Of a stretch of DNA of 64,000 nucleotides, positions 51,722 to 60,923 are shown piece after piece (position 1 is the first letter of the stretch; every line of letters starts with the position of its first letter). Position numbers and translations under genes: made by a program. The stretch lies in NCBI GenBank assembly GCA_022820825.1, contig JAJEEU010000009.1, forward strand, positions 1 through 64,000, read 5' to 3'. The stretch comes from Vicinamibacteria bacterium. Lineage in GTDB: Bacteria; Acidobacteriota; Vicinamibacteria; Vicinamibacterales; UBA8438. The notes below the pieces were generated by a model. The model did not search any database. It had not been told where the DNA came from and saw only the letters and a program-made list of their open reading frames with translations.

Positions 51722-52660
51722 CTACCGCCCGCCGGCGGACCGCATCCTGTAGAGCAGATCCTCCATCAGCTTGCGGTTGGCCGCCAGCAGATCGGCAATG
51801 AAGGCTACCAGGAACAACTGGAAGCCGGCGCCCATCAGCAGCGTCGCCAGGATCAGGCTCTGCACGTGGCCGTCGCCGTCGCCGCGCAGGTAGAACGCCA
51901 GGAACCGGACGCCGATGGCGAACCCGGCCAGGAACGTGAGCGCGGCGAGCGACGAAAAGAAGCGGAACGGGCGGTAGATGACGAACACGCGGACGATGGT
52001 GACCACGCTGCGTGCGATGTAGTACCAGACGCTCGATACGAGGTGGGACGGCCGCAGGTCCTCGTTCACGCCGACCGGCACGGAGGTGATGGCGATGTGC
52101 TTCTGCCCGGCCTGAATGATCGTCTCCAGCGTGTACGTGTAGTCGTTGAACACGGCGATCTGCTGCGCGGCGCCGCGGCTGATGGCGCGGAAGCCGCTCG
52201 GCGCGTCCGGGATGCTGGTGTTGCTGGCGATCCGCACGACCCAGCTCCCGAGCTTCTGCAGCATCTTCTTCAGCGGCGAGAAGTGGCGGATGACCTGGAT
52301 GGGCCGCTCGCCCACGACTATTTCCGCCGTGCCGTCGAGGATGGGCGCCACCAGCGCCGGGATGTCGCCCGCGTCGTACTGGTTGTCGGCGTCCGTGTTG
52401 ACGATGACGTCGGCGCCGCGCTGCAGGCAGGCGTTGAGGCCGGTCATGAACGCCCGCGCCAGGCCCTGGTTCGAGGTGTGCCGGACGACGTGGTCGGCGC
52501 CCTTCTCCAGCGCCACCCGCCGCGTTCCATCCGTGCTGCCGTCGTCGACGACCAGCCACTCGACCGTGTCGAAACCGGGCACCTCCCGCGGCAGGTCGGC
52601 CAGGGTGGCGCCCAGCGTCTCCGCCTCGTTGTAGCAGGGGATCTGAACGATGAGCTTCAA
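51722..52660 (-). CDS. GT2-family membrane-anchored glycosyltransferase
   Basis: 312 residues starting at a TTG (52660), two bases after the upstream stop and with AGGAG in the end of that gene; the product then begins 'KLIVQIPCYNEAETLGATLADLP'. GT2 motifs are 'VVDDGSTDGTR', 'NTDADNQYDAGDIP' (DxD) and 'GFRAISRGAAQQIAV'. Two C-terminal hydrophobic helices ('SSLAALTFLAGFAIGVRFLAFYL' and 'ILATLLMGAGFQLFLVAFIADLLAAN') resemble polyprenyl-phosphate sugar transferases. It probably makes a lipid-linked sugar donor for the GT-C enzyme encoded next to it. Confidence 0.88.
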   Translation of the reverse strand: MKLIVQIPCYNEAETLGATLADLPREVPGFDTVEWLVVDDGSTDGTRRVALEKGADHVVRHTSNQGLARAFMTGLNACLQRGADVIVNTDADNQYDAGDIPALVAPILDGTAEIVVGERPIQVIRHFSPLKKMLQKLGSWVVRIASNTSIPDAPSGFRAISRGAAQQIAVFNDYTYTLETIIQAGQKHIAITSVPVGVNEDLRPSHLVSSVWYYIARSVVTIVRVFVIYRPFRFFSSLAALTFLAGFAIGVRFLAFYLRGDGDGHVQSLILATLLMGAGFQLFLVAFIADLLAANRKLMEDLLYRMRSAGGR

Positions 52661-52662
52661 CG

Positions 52663-55200
52663 CTACTCCTGTGCGAACCGGAATCCGATGTTGTGCAGAC
52701 CGATGCCGAGCGTGCGGCCGTCCTCCGAGCCGCGGACCTCGCGCGGCGAGCGCGCGCCGTCGACGTTCAGGAGAACCGTACACGCGTCGCCGTCAGCCGG
52801 GCAGTCCAGGCCGATTTCGTGGACCGCGATCGCGCCGCCGTCAAATACGATCTCCTGCTCCACGGCGCCGGAGCGGACCGTCAGCGTCACCGGGTGGTCC
52901 GGCGACGCGGCGTACGGCCGCAGCTCCATCAGCAGCACTGCCGGCCAGCGCCCGCCGTCGAACCAGCGCTTCGAAAGCTCCAGCGTCGGGGCGCCGCCGG
53001 ACCACACGTGCCGTTGCTCCAGGTTGTGCCAGCCCGCACCGAGGATTCTCGGGGCGTCGACGTATCCGCGCCGCGTGGGGTACATGCGTCCGGCCTCGAA
53101 CGTGAATCCACGGTCCGGGGATGCGCACACCGCAGGCCGTTTGTACAGGTACAGGTCCTGACTCCAGAAGCTCTCGTCGGCCGTCACGGGGATTGTCGGG
53201 GCGTTGTCCATTCTGGTGTCCCAGTAGGAAAACGTGGCGGCCGGCTCGAGGCACTCGTGACCGCTCGGCCGCCTGCCGAGCATCCACACGCCGGGGCCGC
53301 TGACGCCGTCGAACCCCGCGACGATTGCGTCCAGATCGTCCGACTCGAACGGGAATACGCGCTTGCCGAAGTAGTAGGTCAGCGGCGTCTGCAGTCGCGC
53401 GTAGCCCTCCCAGTTGCGTTTGCCGCCCCAGCCGTCGACGTCCAGCAGCAACAGGCCGTCCCCGACGGCGTCCGCAATCCTGCTCATGACGGCGTACGGC
53501 CGCACGCCCTCGCGCACCGGCATCTGCTGCAGAACGTAGTACAGGTGGAACGGAATCGTCAGCGCGATCGCTGCCGCGCCCAGCACGCGAAAACGCCGCG
53601 CCGTTGCGAGGAACGTCACTGCCACGGCGATGGCGATGCCGTACGGCACGACCTCGCTGACCAGGTAACGGGCGTAGTAGTAGTGCTGGTAGATGACCGG
53701 GACGTTGACCGCGAAATTGGCGAACAAGCAGACCGCGAGGAACACGTACAGCAGCACCACCGGCCATTGGCGGGGGGCGCGATGCACCCCGGCGATCGCG
53801 ACCAGCGCGAGCAGCGGCGAGGTGTACAGCAGCCAGCCGACCGCGCCCGTCTGCCAGAAGATCGGCGCACCCGCACCCACGATGCCGAACCGCGTGTAGT
53901 GAGGAACGTAGGCGTAGCGGTCGGTGAACCCGATGACGTAGGCCTCGTAGAGGCTCCCGGCCACGCCCAGCGCAATTGCCGCGCCGGCAAGTCCGAGCCA
54001 CAAGCCCGGCCGCGCGGCGAATGCCAGCCGGCTGCGCGCAACTTCGCTGCGCACCGCGAACGGCAGGATCGCCCCGCCCGCCAGCGTTCCCAGCGAGACA
54101 ACCGCCAGGATCTCCTTCCAGTACGTCCCGAGCAGGCCCGCGAACCGCCACCCGTATATCACCGGGGAATAGACGGGAGAGTAGTACAGGCCGTACAGCA
54201 CGGAGACCGCATACAGCCCCGCGACGAGGCCGCCGTACCCGATGACCTGGCGGGTGTACGCCGGCCGCTGCTGCGTGGTCCACCAGAGGCCCAGACCGTA
54301 AACCAGCAACAGCAGCGGCAGGTACAGGAACCCGGTGATGCGCACGAAGAACACCAGCGCAAGGGAGAGCGCGGACAGCGCCCCCAGCGCCGCCGTGGAC
54401 GCTGGCGGCGCCGCCCGTTGCACGCCGCGCGCCGCCCTTGCCAGGTAGTAGAACCCGATGGCGGAGAACGCCAGCGCCACGATCTCCGTGACGTGCAGCC
54501 GGCTGAAGAAGACGTGCAGGGGATTCACCGCCAGCAGCAACCCGGCCACCAGCGCCGCGGCGCGCGCGCCGGTGATCTCGAGCACGAGCAGACAGATCCC
54601 GGCGATGCTCAGCAGGCTGAAGAAGGTCAGCGCGTAGAACCGCGCGCCGTCGCCGAACAGGTCGGCGAACGTCGCCATCCACAGCGGGTGGAGATGGTAG
54701 AACTGGAAGACGTAGTCGCCCTCTGACTGCGACCAGTAGACGCCGGGCTGCACATGGTAGCCGAAGCCGCGGCGCTCCGGGAGCACCTCGTCGTAGATTT
54801 CCCGCAGGCGTTGGTCGGGCAGCGTCGCAGGCAACGGGTCGTCGACGAACACCGAGCCTTCCCGCTGCAGGTGGGCCGACATGCTGACGTAGACCCCCTG
54901 GTCCTGTCCGCCGTGCATGGGCAGGAACGGCTCCGCCCGAAACAGCAGCGCGGCCAGCAGGACCACGAGAATCACCGGAAAGACGGGCTTGCCCGCGGAA
55001 GCGTGCTCCGGATCGAACGTGGCGGGCAGGAAATGGCGGCCGGCCGTTGCGAGCAACAGGCCCGCGACGGCCGCGAGCCTCCCGTCGAACGCGTCAAGCG
55101 CGAGCAGGGCTACGGACGCGTACGAAATGCAGACGACGGACAGGACGAGGAAATCGAAGATCCGAAAGAACGTCAAGTCCGCGGGCTGCTGACGCTCCAC
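52663..55200 (-). CDS. Polytopic GT-C (GT39-like) transferase with C-terminal beta domain
   Basis: 845 residues from GTG 55200. The N-terminal ~560 residues hold about 12 membrane helices. The first large loop has 'FLPMHGGQDQGVYVSMSAHL' with an acidic site as in GT-C/PMT enzymes that use lipid-phosphate sugars. 'LLLAVNPLHVFFSRLHVTEIVALAFSAIGFYYLARAA'-type helices are also typical. Residues ~600-845 are soluble and beta-rich, ending 'EDGRTLGIGLHNIGFRF', which resembles the end of the neighbouring sulfatase-type protein. The predicted -10 box overlaps the upstream stop codon. Confidence 0.8.
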   Translation of the reverse strand: MERQQPADLTFFRIFDFLVLSVVCISYASVALLALDAFDGRLAAVAGLLLATAGRHFLPATFDPEHASAGKPVFPVILVVLLAALLFRAEPFLPMHGGQDQGVYVSMSAHLQREGSVFVDDPLPATLPDQRLREIYDEVLPERRGFGYHVQPGVYWSQSEGDYVFQFYHLHPLWMATFADLFGDGARFYALTFFSLLSIAGICLLVLEITGARAAALVAGLLLAVNPLHVFFSRLHVTEIVALAFSAIGFYYLARAARGVQRAAPPASTAALGALSALSLALVFFVRITGFLYLPLLLLVYGLGLWWTTQQRPAYTRQVIGYGGLVAGLYAVSVLYGLYYSPVYSPVIYGWRFAGLLGTYWKEILAVVSLGTLAGGAILPFAVRSEVARSRLAFAARPGLWLGLAGAAIALGVAGSLYEAYVIGFTDRYAYVPHYTRFGIVGAGAPIFWQTGAVGWLLYTSPLLALVAIAGVHRAPRQWPVVLLYVFLAVCLFANFAVNVPVIYQHYYYARYLVSEVVPYGIAIAVAVTFLATARRFRVLGAAAIALTIPFHLYYVLQQMPVREGVRPYAVMSRIADAVGDGLLLLDVDGWGGKRNWEGYARLQTPLTYYFGKRVFPFESDDLDAIVAGFDGVSGPGVWMLGRRPSGHECLEPAATFSYWDTRMDNAPTIPVTADESFWSQDLYLYKRPAVCASPDRGFTFEAGRMYPTRRGYVDAPRILGAGWHNLEQRHVWSGGAPTLELSKRWFDGGRWPAVLLMELRPYAASPDHPVTLTVRSGAVEQEIVFDGGAIAVHEIGLDCPADGDACTVLLNVDGARSPREVRGSEDGRTLGIGLHNIGFRFAQE

Positions 55201-55206
55201 GCTCGT

Positions 55207-55212
55207 AGTCTA
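55207..55212 (-). promoter_or_regulatory. Predicted internal -10 box (TAGACT) overlapping a stop codon
   Basis: TAGACT on the minus strand contains the TAG stop of the sulfatase gene and precedes the GT-C start (GTG) by exactly 6 bases. It could give an internal leaderless transcript for GT-C, GT2 and the methyltransferase. Confidence 0.5.
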
Positions 55213-58047
55213 TGGTGCGGGACTCTCGGTGCGCAGCTCGATCCGGCCGACTGCGACGCCCAGCTCACGGGTGTCGCGGGTGCCCGGAACGTGTGTACCG
55301 CTCAGCAACGTGATTTCGAGCTCCGGCGGCGCCAGCGGGCAGTCTCCGAGATCGAACGTGGCGTTCCAGCGTCGATTGATGGTGTCTTCGAAGAGCGTGC
55401 AGGCGTCGATGGCGACGGTGAGCTGCTTCGGCCCGCCGGTTATCAGGACTTCGACTGCAAGGGACGTCGGCAACCTCTCCGGATCGATCGGCACCACCAG
55501 CCGCGCGTCGCCGCGCGTCCAGCGGAAGGGTCTGGCTCCGGCCCACTCGGTGCCGAAGAAGCCGGAGATGCGTCCGCCAAGCATCCGTATCTGCTCGTCC
55601 CGAATGAGGTTGGGCGAGCCGGACGTGGCCGCATCGCCGCGGGTCGCCGCCAGGCTGATGGCGCCGTCGCCGCCATCCTCGCGAACCTCGAATACCTGCA
55701 GGGAGTTGTCGCCGGCGACGAGCTGGCGCGGATCGACGATTGCCTCCCACGCCTCGCGCCGGCCGACCACGGGGAAGGCGTACGGGCGCGTCACCGCCGC
55801 GACCCGTCCGTTGAGTGCTATCGCCAGCACCGGCGGCGGCGCGCCGTCGGGGAGGCCGACGACCTGGCCCGTGATGTGCGCGGGGACGAAGTCGGCATGC
55901 GGGTCCATGTCCCGCATCATCGGCAGCGCGTCCACGATCACCTCGAAATCCCCCGGCTGCGCCAGCGGCGCCGGCACGGCCGGACGGCCGATCAAGTCGC
56001 CGTAACGGCGGTCGGGAGTGGGAACGTCCAGCAGTTCACCGGCATCGAACCACTCGAACTTGCGGGCGGCGCTCTCGATCAACGCAGCGCGGAGATCACC
56101 GGAAACTTCCATGCGCCGCCTTGCACCGTCGTAGAACATCACCTTCGACGGACGCGGGGCGTGCGCCGGATCGAGCACGTTGGAGCCGTCCGGTGACCAC
56201 GGCAGGTCGACCCCGAGCTCGGCCGCCAGCGTCGGGATGATGTCGATTACCTCGACGTTCGCGTCGACCACGGTTCCCCGGCGCTGCGCCGGGCGCTTGA
56301 TGAACAGCGGCACGGCCGCGACGTCCGCAAACGAAGCCTCTGCCGGCTGCCGTATCGACTGCCCGGGCTGCAGGCTCAGGCCATGGTCCGCGGTGACCAC
56401 GATAAGCGCGTCGTCGTAGCTGCCCACCTCGCGCAGTCGCGCCACGAGACGGCCCAACAAGTTGTCGACATAGGCCACCTGCAGCAGGTAGCGGCGGTGG
56501 TTGAGCGCCGCGGCCCACCGATCTGCGTTCCACCGGCCCTCCCGCAGGCCGACCATATGCCGTTGAAACGTGAACTGTTGTCCCGTCGGCAGGTACAGAA
56601 ACGGCTCGTGCGGCAACAGCGCGTGCAGGAAGTGCAGCATCGGCCGCGTGTCGGCGTCGATCGTCGCGATGAAGCGGTCGATGGTCACGCGCCGGTCGTC
56701 GAGCCGCGCCGTCCGCCAGCGGTCCCCGAACGTCTCGCTATCCTCGTCCGCTGCAAAGTCCTTCCAGTTCTGGTCCACCGGCGGCAGCCCGGAAGCCAGG
56801 TCGTCCGGCAACACGACCGCCAGGTACACGACCGCCAGATCGCCCATGACGCCCCCGAGCCAGGCGCCCCACGCGGGGCGCTCGGGCGGGCAGAGCGCTT
56901 CCGGACAGAGATCGGTCAGCGGCTCCTCGACATGCAGCTCGTACTCGCCGCCCAACAGCGTGAACAGGTTGGCCGGATGCTCGGCGGCGATCGGCAGAAG
57001 ACCTTGTGACGGGCGCATGCCTGTCAGCACGGCGGGCAGGGCGTACGTCGTCAGCCCCGCCGCCGCGGTCGCGTTGCGGAACCAGATGGCGTCGTCGGCG
57101 AGCGCCGCGAAGTTGGGGAAGGCCGCGCGGTCGATGTTGCCGTCCCCGTCGAGCAGCGCGGCGAGCTGGAACTGGTCGAATACGACGAACACCACGGGCG
57201 GCGTGTCGGCAAACGTGACGCCGTCGAGCACCGCCACATCGTCCGCCGGCGCCAGCAGGCGGCCCACACCCGGTGTGAAGAGAAACAGCGCCGGCACCAC
57301 CAGCACGGCCGGGGCCAGAAACGTGGCGAACAGCCGCGCCGGCGCGAACCGGCGATATGCGACGGCTGCGGCGGTCCCGGCAAGCGCGGCGAGCGCGACC
57401 AGGGCGCCGCCGTCCGCGCCCGAGAACGGCTTGAGTGCCGCGAGCGCAACCACGGCTGCCAGGCCGGCGATGACCGCCGCCGCGATGCGCCGGCGCCATT
57501 GCGGTCCGCCCACAAGACCGATGAGACGGACGAGGACCAGGCAAGCGGCCGGACCGCCGAGGCAGAGAACCGCCACCAGGGCCAGCAGATCGCCCGGCCG
57601 TGCGTCGTGGGCAATGAAGAATTCGGGACTGCGCCCTACGACGTCGAAGATGGGCTGCGCGACGGCAAGGCACCAGAGGCCGGCGATGTGCAGCGCCTGG
57701 ACGCGGCTCTCCGACGCGGTCTCCGGCGGCGCTTCGCTCGGCTGCGGCGGCGCGAATTGCAGCCAGCTCCGGACGCGCTCGTACACGGGACGCGGCGTAA
57801 CGGCGCGCAGCCGACTCCCGGCGCGCTGGTATATCGCCGGCGCGGGAGCCAGGTAGTGCCGCACGCCGCAGATGAGGGTCAGTGCGATCAACGCCCGCCA
57901 CGGCGAGGACATCGAGAACACCTCGCCGATGCGAATGCCGCCGAAGGCGATCACGTACGACGCCGTCAGGGCGAGCACGACCGTCAGGCCGTCAGCCGCG
58001 CGCGCCCAGCCGGGCAGGGCAGGACCCGAATCGTTCGACCGGTTCAT
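55210..58047 (-). CDS. Membrane-anchored sulfatase / alkaline-phosphatase-superfamily protein
   Basis: 945 residues. The N-terminal ~260 residues have about six membrane helices; the soluble domain then begins 'DTPPVVFVVFDQFQLAALLD' (metal-site Asp). The nucleophile position falls in 'AAAGLTTYALPAVLTGMRPSQG', with Thr rather than the Cys/Ser of active sulfatases. The second metal-binding region is 'YDDALIVVTADHGLSL'. This favours a phosphoglycerol-transferase or phosphodiesterase-like role over sulfatase (inference). The C-terminal ~120 residues form a beta domain ending 'DTRELGVAVGRIELR'. It overlaps the upstream methyltransferase gene by ATGA. Confidence 0.82.
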   Translation of the reverse strand: MNRSNDSGPALPGWARAADGLTVVLALTASYVIAFGGIRIGEVFSMSSPWRALIALTLICGVRHYLAPAPAIYQRAGSRLRAVTPRPVYERVRSWLQFAPPQPSEAPPETASESRVQALHIAGLWCLAVAQPIFDVVGRSPEFFIAHDARPGDLLALVAVLCLGGPAACLVLVRLIGLVGGPQWRRRIAAAVIAGLAAVVALAALKPFSGADGGALVALAALAGTAAAVAYRRFAPARLFATFLAPAVLVVPALFLFTPGVGRLLAPADDVAVLDGVTFADTPPVVFVVFDQFQLAALLDGDGNIDRAAFPNFAALADDAIWFRNATAAAGLTTYALPAVLTGMRPSQGLLPIAAEHPANLFTLLGGEYELHVEEPLTDLCPEALCPPERPAWGAWLGGVMGDLAVVYLAVVLPDDLASGLPPVDQNWKDFAADEDSETFGDRWRTARLDDRRVTIDRFIATIDADTRPMLHFLHALLPHEPFLYLPTGQQFTFQRHMVGLREGRWNADRWAAALNHRRYLLQVAYVDNLLGRLVARLREVGSYDDALIVVTADHGLSLQPGQSIRQPAEASFADVAAVPLFIKRPAQRRGTVVDANVEVIDIIPTLAAELGVDLPWSPDGSNVLDPAHAPRPSKVMFYDGARRRMEVSGDLRAALIESAARKFEWFDAGELLDVPTPDRRYGDLIGRPAVPAPLAQPGDFEVIVDALPMMRDMDPHADFVPAHITGQVVGLPDGAPPPVLAIALNGRVAAVTRPYAFPVVGRREAWEAIVDPRQLVAGDNSLQVFEVREDGGDGAISLAATRGDAATSGSPNLIRDEQIRMLGGRISGFFGTEWAGARPFRWTRGDARLVVPIDPERLPTSLAVEVLITGGPKQLTVAIDACTLFEDTINRRWNATFDLGDCPLAPPELEITLLSGTHVPGTRDTRELGVAVGRIELRTESPAP

Positions 58048-59459
58048 CGGGATGTCGGCCGGCAGTGGTACAGCGTGCGGGTACCTGAAGCCAGCGTTTC
58101 GTGGGTGACGGCGCCGAAGTGACGCTCCACCGCCGCGCTGACGGCGGCGCTGGAATATTCGAATTCCTGGTCCCGGCGGTTGCGCAGCAGGCGCTCCACC
58201 ATCGGATCCTCAGGTCCGACGAACTCCAGGATGACCTCGCCCCCGAACTGCGCGAGCCAGGCCACGAAGTCGTCCAGCGGGATGTTCCGGCCGATGACCA
58301 GGTGGTGAATCAGCGCCAGGCACAGGATGAGCGCCGGCCGGCCGCGGTCGCCCAGCGGCAGGCGCTCGCGGCCGCGCCACCCCAGACCCGGCGACGGATC
58401 GGCCAGGTCGGCGAGGACCGGCAGGACGTTCGCCGGCCCGTCCGCCTTGAGCGCCTGGTACAGCCGCTCGATGACCAGGTGATCCGCGTCCAGCGCGAGC
58501 ACGTACTCCGCATGTCCGGCAGCCATGCGGGAGTAGTTGCCGGTGTTGCAGCCGATGTCCCAGACGAGGGGCCAGCGCCGGCTGCCCAGTACCCGGCCGA
58601 CGAACTCCGTCTTGCGGCGCAGGTCGGCGTCGTCGTACGAGTGCTCGCGCTGGTACTCGGACCAGGTCGAGCGCCCGGCGTCCCACCGCAGCCGCTCGAC
58701 GATCCGCCGCAGCCGGTCGATGTTGTGCTTGATGAGCGCCGCGCCGAAGCCGGCGGCGCGCAACTCCTGCCGTACGTTCCCCGGCGCATCGTCGTAGCGC
58801 GCCTGCGCCTTCGCCTGCAGATAGACGTGCGCCAGCACGCCGCGCCGCAGGAGGTCGCGGCCGGACAGCAGGGCGTTGCACTGCTCGGCGGTAATGCCTT
58901 CCAGGCTGCCCCGCAGCCAGGGGTGGAACGGCACGTTGCGATACGCCTGGAGCAGCAGCGGATAGAAGAACGTCTCGCAGAACTGCCGGTAGCCGGCCCA
59001 CGGCTCACCCGCCGCGTACGGAGTGAACGACCCGATGTCGATGAACGTGGGCTGCGCGCCGAGCCACTGGACGTTGAATGGAGTCGCGTCCTTGAGAGTC
59101 ATCTCCTCGTCGAGCGCCGCGCGCGTCACGTCGAGCTGCAGCAGCGCGGCGTCCTTGAGCATGCCGAAGGACCACTCGTACGGGTAGGACACGAACGGCA
59201 GGCGCTCGTGCTCCAGGACGGCGGCCCAGCGGTCGTCCAGCGCCGGCAACGCCGCGGGATCCGTAACATGCCGCGTCGGGATCACGCGGCGCGCGGCGGC
59301 GAATCGCCGGTAGAACGCGGTCCCGGCAAGCTGCTCCCAGTCGGCAAGGGCGCGGGCCGACAGGCACCTGTAGACCGACCCGTTGTGGTGGAAGACCCGG
59401 GTGTCGGGGTCGCGGAAGGAACCGGCGTCGAACCGGACGGCTGGTGTGTCGACGGTCAT
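58044..59459 (-). CDS. NoeA-like SAM-dependent methyltransferase
   Basis: 471 residues. The N-terminal half has family-specific blocks ('FVSYPYEWSFGMLKDAALLQLDVTRAAL', 'LKDATPFNVQWLGAQPTFIDIGSF', 'GYRQFCETFFYPLLLQAY') seen in NoeA-type nodulation/glycan proteins. The C-terminal half carries the Rossmann motif 'LVWDIGCNTGNYSRMAAGHAEYVLALDAD' and 'LALIHHLVIGRNIPLDDFVAWLA'. It may methylate a carbohydrate or lipid-linked glycan. The stop overlaps the sulfatase-type start (ATGA). It lies 57 bases after the small membrane-protein gene. Confidence 0.8.
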   Translation of the reverse strand: MTVDTPAVRFDAGSFRDPDTRVFHHNGSVYRCLSARALADWEQLAGTAFYRRFAAARRVIPTRHVTDPAALPALDDRWAAVLEHERLPFVSYPYEWSFGMLKDAALLQLDVTRAALDEEMTLKDATPFNVQWLGAQPTFIDIGSFTPYAAGEPWAGYRQFCETFFYPLLLQAYRNVPFHPWLRGSLEGITAEQCNALLSGRDLLRRGVLAHVYLQAKAQARYDDAPGNVRQELRAAGFGAALIKHNIDRLRRIVERLRWDAGRSTWSEYQREHSYDDADLRRKTEFVGRVLGSRRWPLVWDIGCNTGNYSRMAAGHAEYVLALDADHLVIERLYQALKADGPANVLPVLADLADPSPGLGWRGRERLPLGDRGRPALILCLALIHHLVIGRNIPLDDFVAWLAQFGGEVILEFVGPEDPMVERLLRNRRDQEFEYSSAAVSAAVERHFGAVTHETLASGTRTLYHCRPTSR

Positions 59460-59516
59460 CGGCGGCGCGGATCGTGCCGGGGCGCGGAGGCGGCACGCCT
59501 GTGCGGCGGCCGTGAT

Positions 59517-59717
59517 CTAGCGTTTCGATCCTTGCGGCTTGCCGCGGAATACAGCCGTCAGACGGTGCCAGTAGAGCTTCGCGATGACACCCACGGCCGC
59601 CACGCCGCCCAGCAGCGCCTGGAGCAGCATGCTCCCCGTCCCCGGATCCAGATAGGCGGCTGCCGGCCTCTCCAGCACCACGAGCGCGGCAACGACGAAC
59701 ATTGCAGAACGAAGCAT
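59517..59717 (-). CDS. Small exported/membrane protein with YLDPGTGS motif
   Basis: 66 residues from ATG 59717, chosen because a TACACT box lies 8 bases upstream and the product opens with a hydrophobic segment (MLRSAMFVVAALVVLERPAAA). The segment 'YLDPGTGSMLLQALLGGVAAVGVIAKLYWHRL' is a recurring small-protein motif near polysaccharide and sulfatase-type genes in several phyla. A second hydrophobic helix ends in a basic tail. Function unknown. An upstream ATG at 59753 would lie before the predicted transcription start. Confidence 0.75.
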   Translation of the reverse strand: MLRSAMFVVAALVVLERPAAAYLDPGTGSMLLQALLGGVAAVGVIAKLYWHRLTAVFRGKPQGSKR

Positions 59718-59725
59718 GACCCGCC

Positions 59726-59731
59726 AGTGTA
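59726..59731 (-). promoter_or_regulatory. Predicted -10 box (TACACT) heading the glycan operon
   Basis: On the minus strand TACACT is followed by 8 bases and the ATG at 59717. It is placed to drive the small protein and the five genes behind it. Confidence 0.45.
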
Positions 59732-59780
59732 ACAGAACCTTCATGCGCCGCACGCACCGCCCGCGCGCGGCGGCTCGAAT

Positions 59781-60884
59781 CTACTCCAGCTCCCAGAGCA
59801 GGGGTTCGCGCACCGCGGCGGCGGGGCCCGGCGCCTGCGCCAGGCCGTGCAGGCCCACGCCGAGCAGCCGGATCGGGCGGCGTCCGGCGTCGGTGCGGTC
59901 GAGCAGCGCGCCGGCCCGGCGGGCGATGAGGTCCGCGTCACGGGTGGCGTCGCGCTCCGTTTGACTGCGGGTAATGGTCCGGAAGTCGTCGTAGCGCACC
60001 TTCAACGTCACCGTGCGCGCGTAGACGCCGGCCCGTTCGATCGTCTCCGCGGCGCGGCGCGCCAGCCGCTCCACCTCGGCGCGCACGGCCTCGAGGTCCA
60101 GCAGGTCTTCGGGATAGGTCCGCTCGGCGCTGCGCGACCTGGCTTCCCGGTGCGGCGTCACTGGCCGCTCGTCGACGCCGTGGGCCAGTTGCTGCAGCCG
60201 CTCGGCATGCGTGCCGACGACCCGCCGGAGCCGCTCCAGCTCGACGCCGCGGACATCGACCAGCCGCTCGATGCCGGCGGCGCGCAGGCGGCGCGCGGTG
60301 ACCGGCCCGACGCCCCACAGCTTGTCGACGGGGAGCTGCTGCAGGAACGCCTCGACCCGCTCGCTCGGCACCACCGTCAGGCCGTCGGGCTTGCGCCAGC
60401 CGGAGGCGATCTTGGCCAGGAACTTGTTGGGCGCGACGCCGGCCGATGCGGTCAGGCCGGTGGTCTCCCGGATCTGCTGCTTCAACCGCCGCGCAACCGG
60501 CGTCGCGAGCGGCTCGCCCCAGGCGTTCTCGGTGACGTCGAGATACGCCTCGTCCAGCGACAGCGGCTCGACCAGCGGCGTCACCGCGCGGAAGAGGTCG
60601 AACACCTGCCGGGAGACGGTCCGGTACTTGGTGAAGTCAGGCGGGACGATCACCAGCTCGGGACAGCGCCGCACCGCCTGCGCCATCGACAGGGCCGATC
60701 GCACGCCGAATTCGCGCGCCTCGTAGCTGGCCGCCGCCACGACGCCGCGGCTCTCCGGGCGCCCGCCCACCGCCACCGGCCGGCCCCCGAGCTCCGGTTG
60801 GTCGCGCTGCTCCACGGACGCGTAGAAAGCGTCCATGTCGACGTGGATGATCCGTCGCAGGGGCGTTGCCGGAGGACTGCTCAC
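59781..60884 (-). CDS. dinB: DNA polymerase IV (Y-family)
   Basis: 367 residues from GTG 60884. It has the Y-family N-terminus 'RIIHVDMDAFYASVEQRDQPELGGRPVAVGG' with metal-ligand Asps, 'EPLSLDEAYLDVTENAWG' carrying the second acidic pair, 'GVAPNKFLAKIASGWRKPDGLTVV', and the HhH-containing thumb 'LPVDKLWGVGPVTARRLRAAGIE'. A little-finger domain follows ('VTLKVRYDDFRTITRSQTERDATRD'). It bypasses DNA lesions and is error-prone. No LexA-type box was seen upstream. The C-terminus ends without an obvious clamp-binding QL(S/D)LF peptide. Confidence 0.95.
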   Translation of the reverse strand: MSSPPATPLRRIIHVDMDAFYASVEQRDQPELGGRPVAVGGRPESRGVVAAASYEAREFGVRSALSMAQAVRRCPELVIVPPDFTKYRTVSRQVFDLFRAVTPLVEPLSLDEAYLDVTENAWGEPLATPVARRLKQQIRETTGLTASAGVAPNKFLAKIASGWRKPDGLTVVPSERVEAFLQQLPVDKLWGVGPVTARRLRAAGIERLVDVRGVELERLRRVVGTHAERLQQLAHGVDERPVTPHREARSRSAERTYPEDLLDLEAVRAEVERLARRAAETIERAGVYARTVTLKVRYDDFRTITRSQTERDATRDADLIARRAGALLDRTDAGRRPIRLLGVGLHGLAQAPGPAAAVREPLLWELE

Positions 60885-60923
60885 GGCGCGTCGGCGCAGG
60901 CACTGACGCCCGCGCCCGGATTG

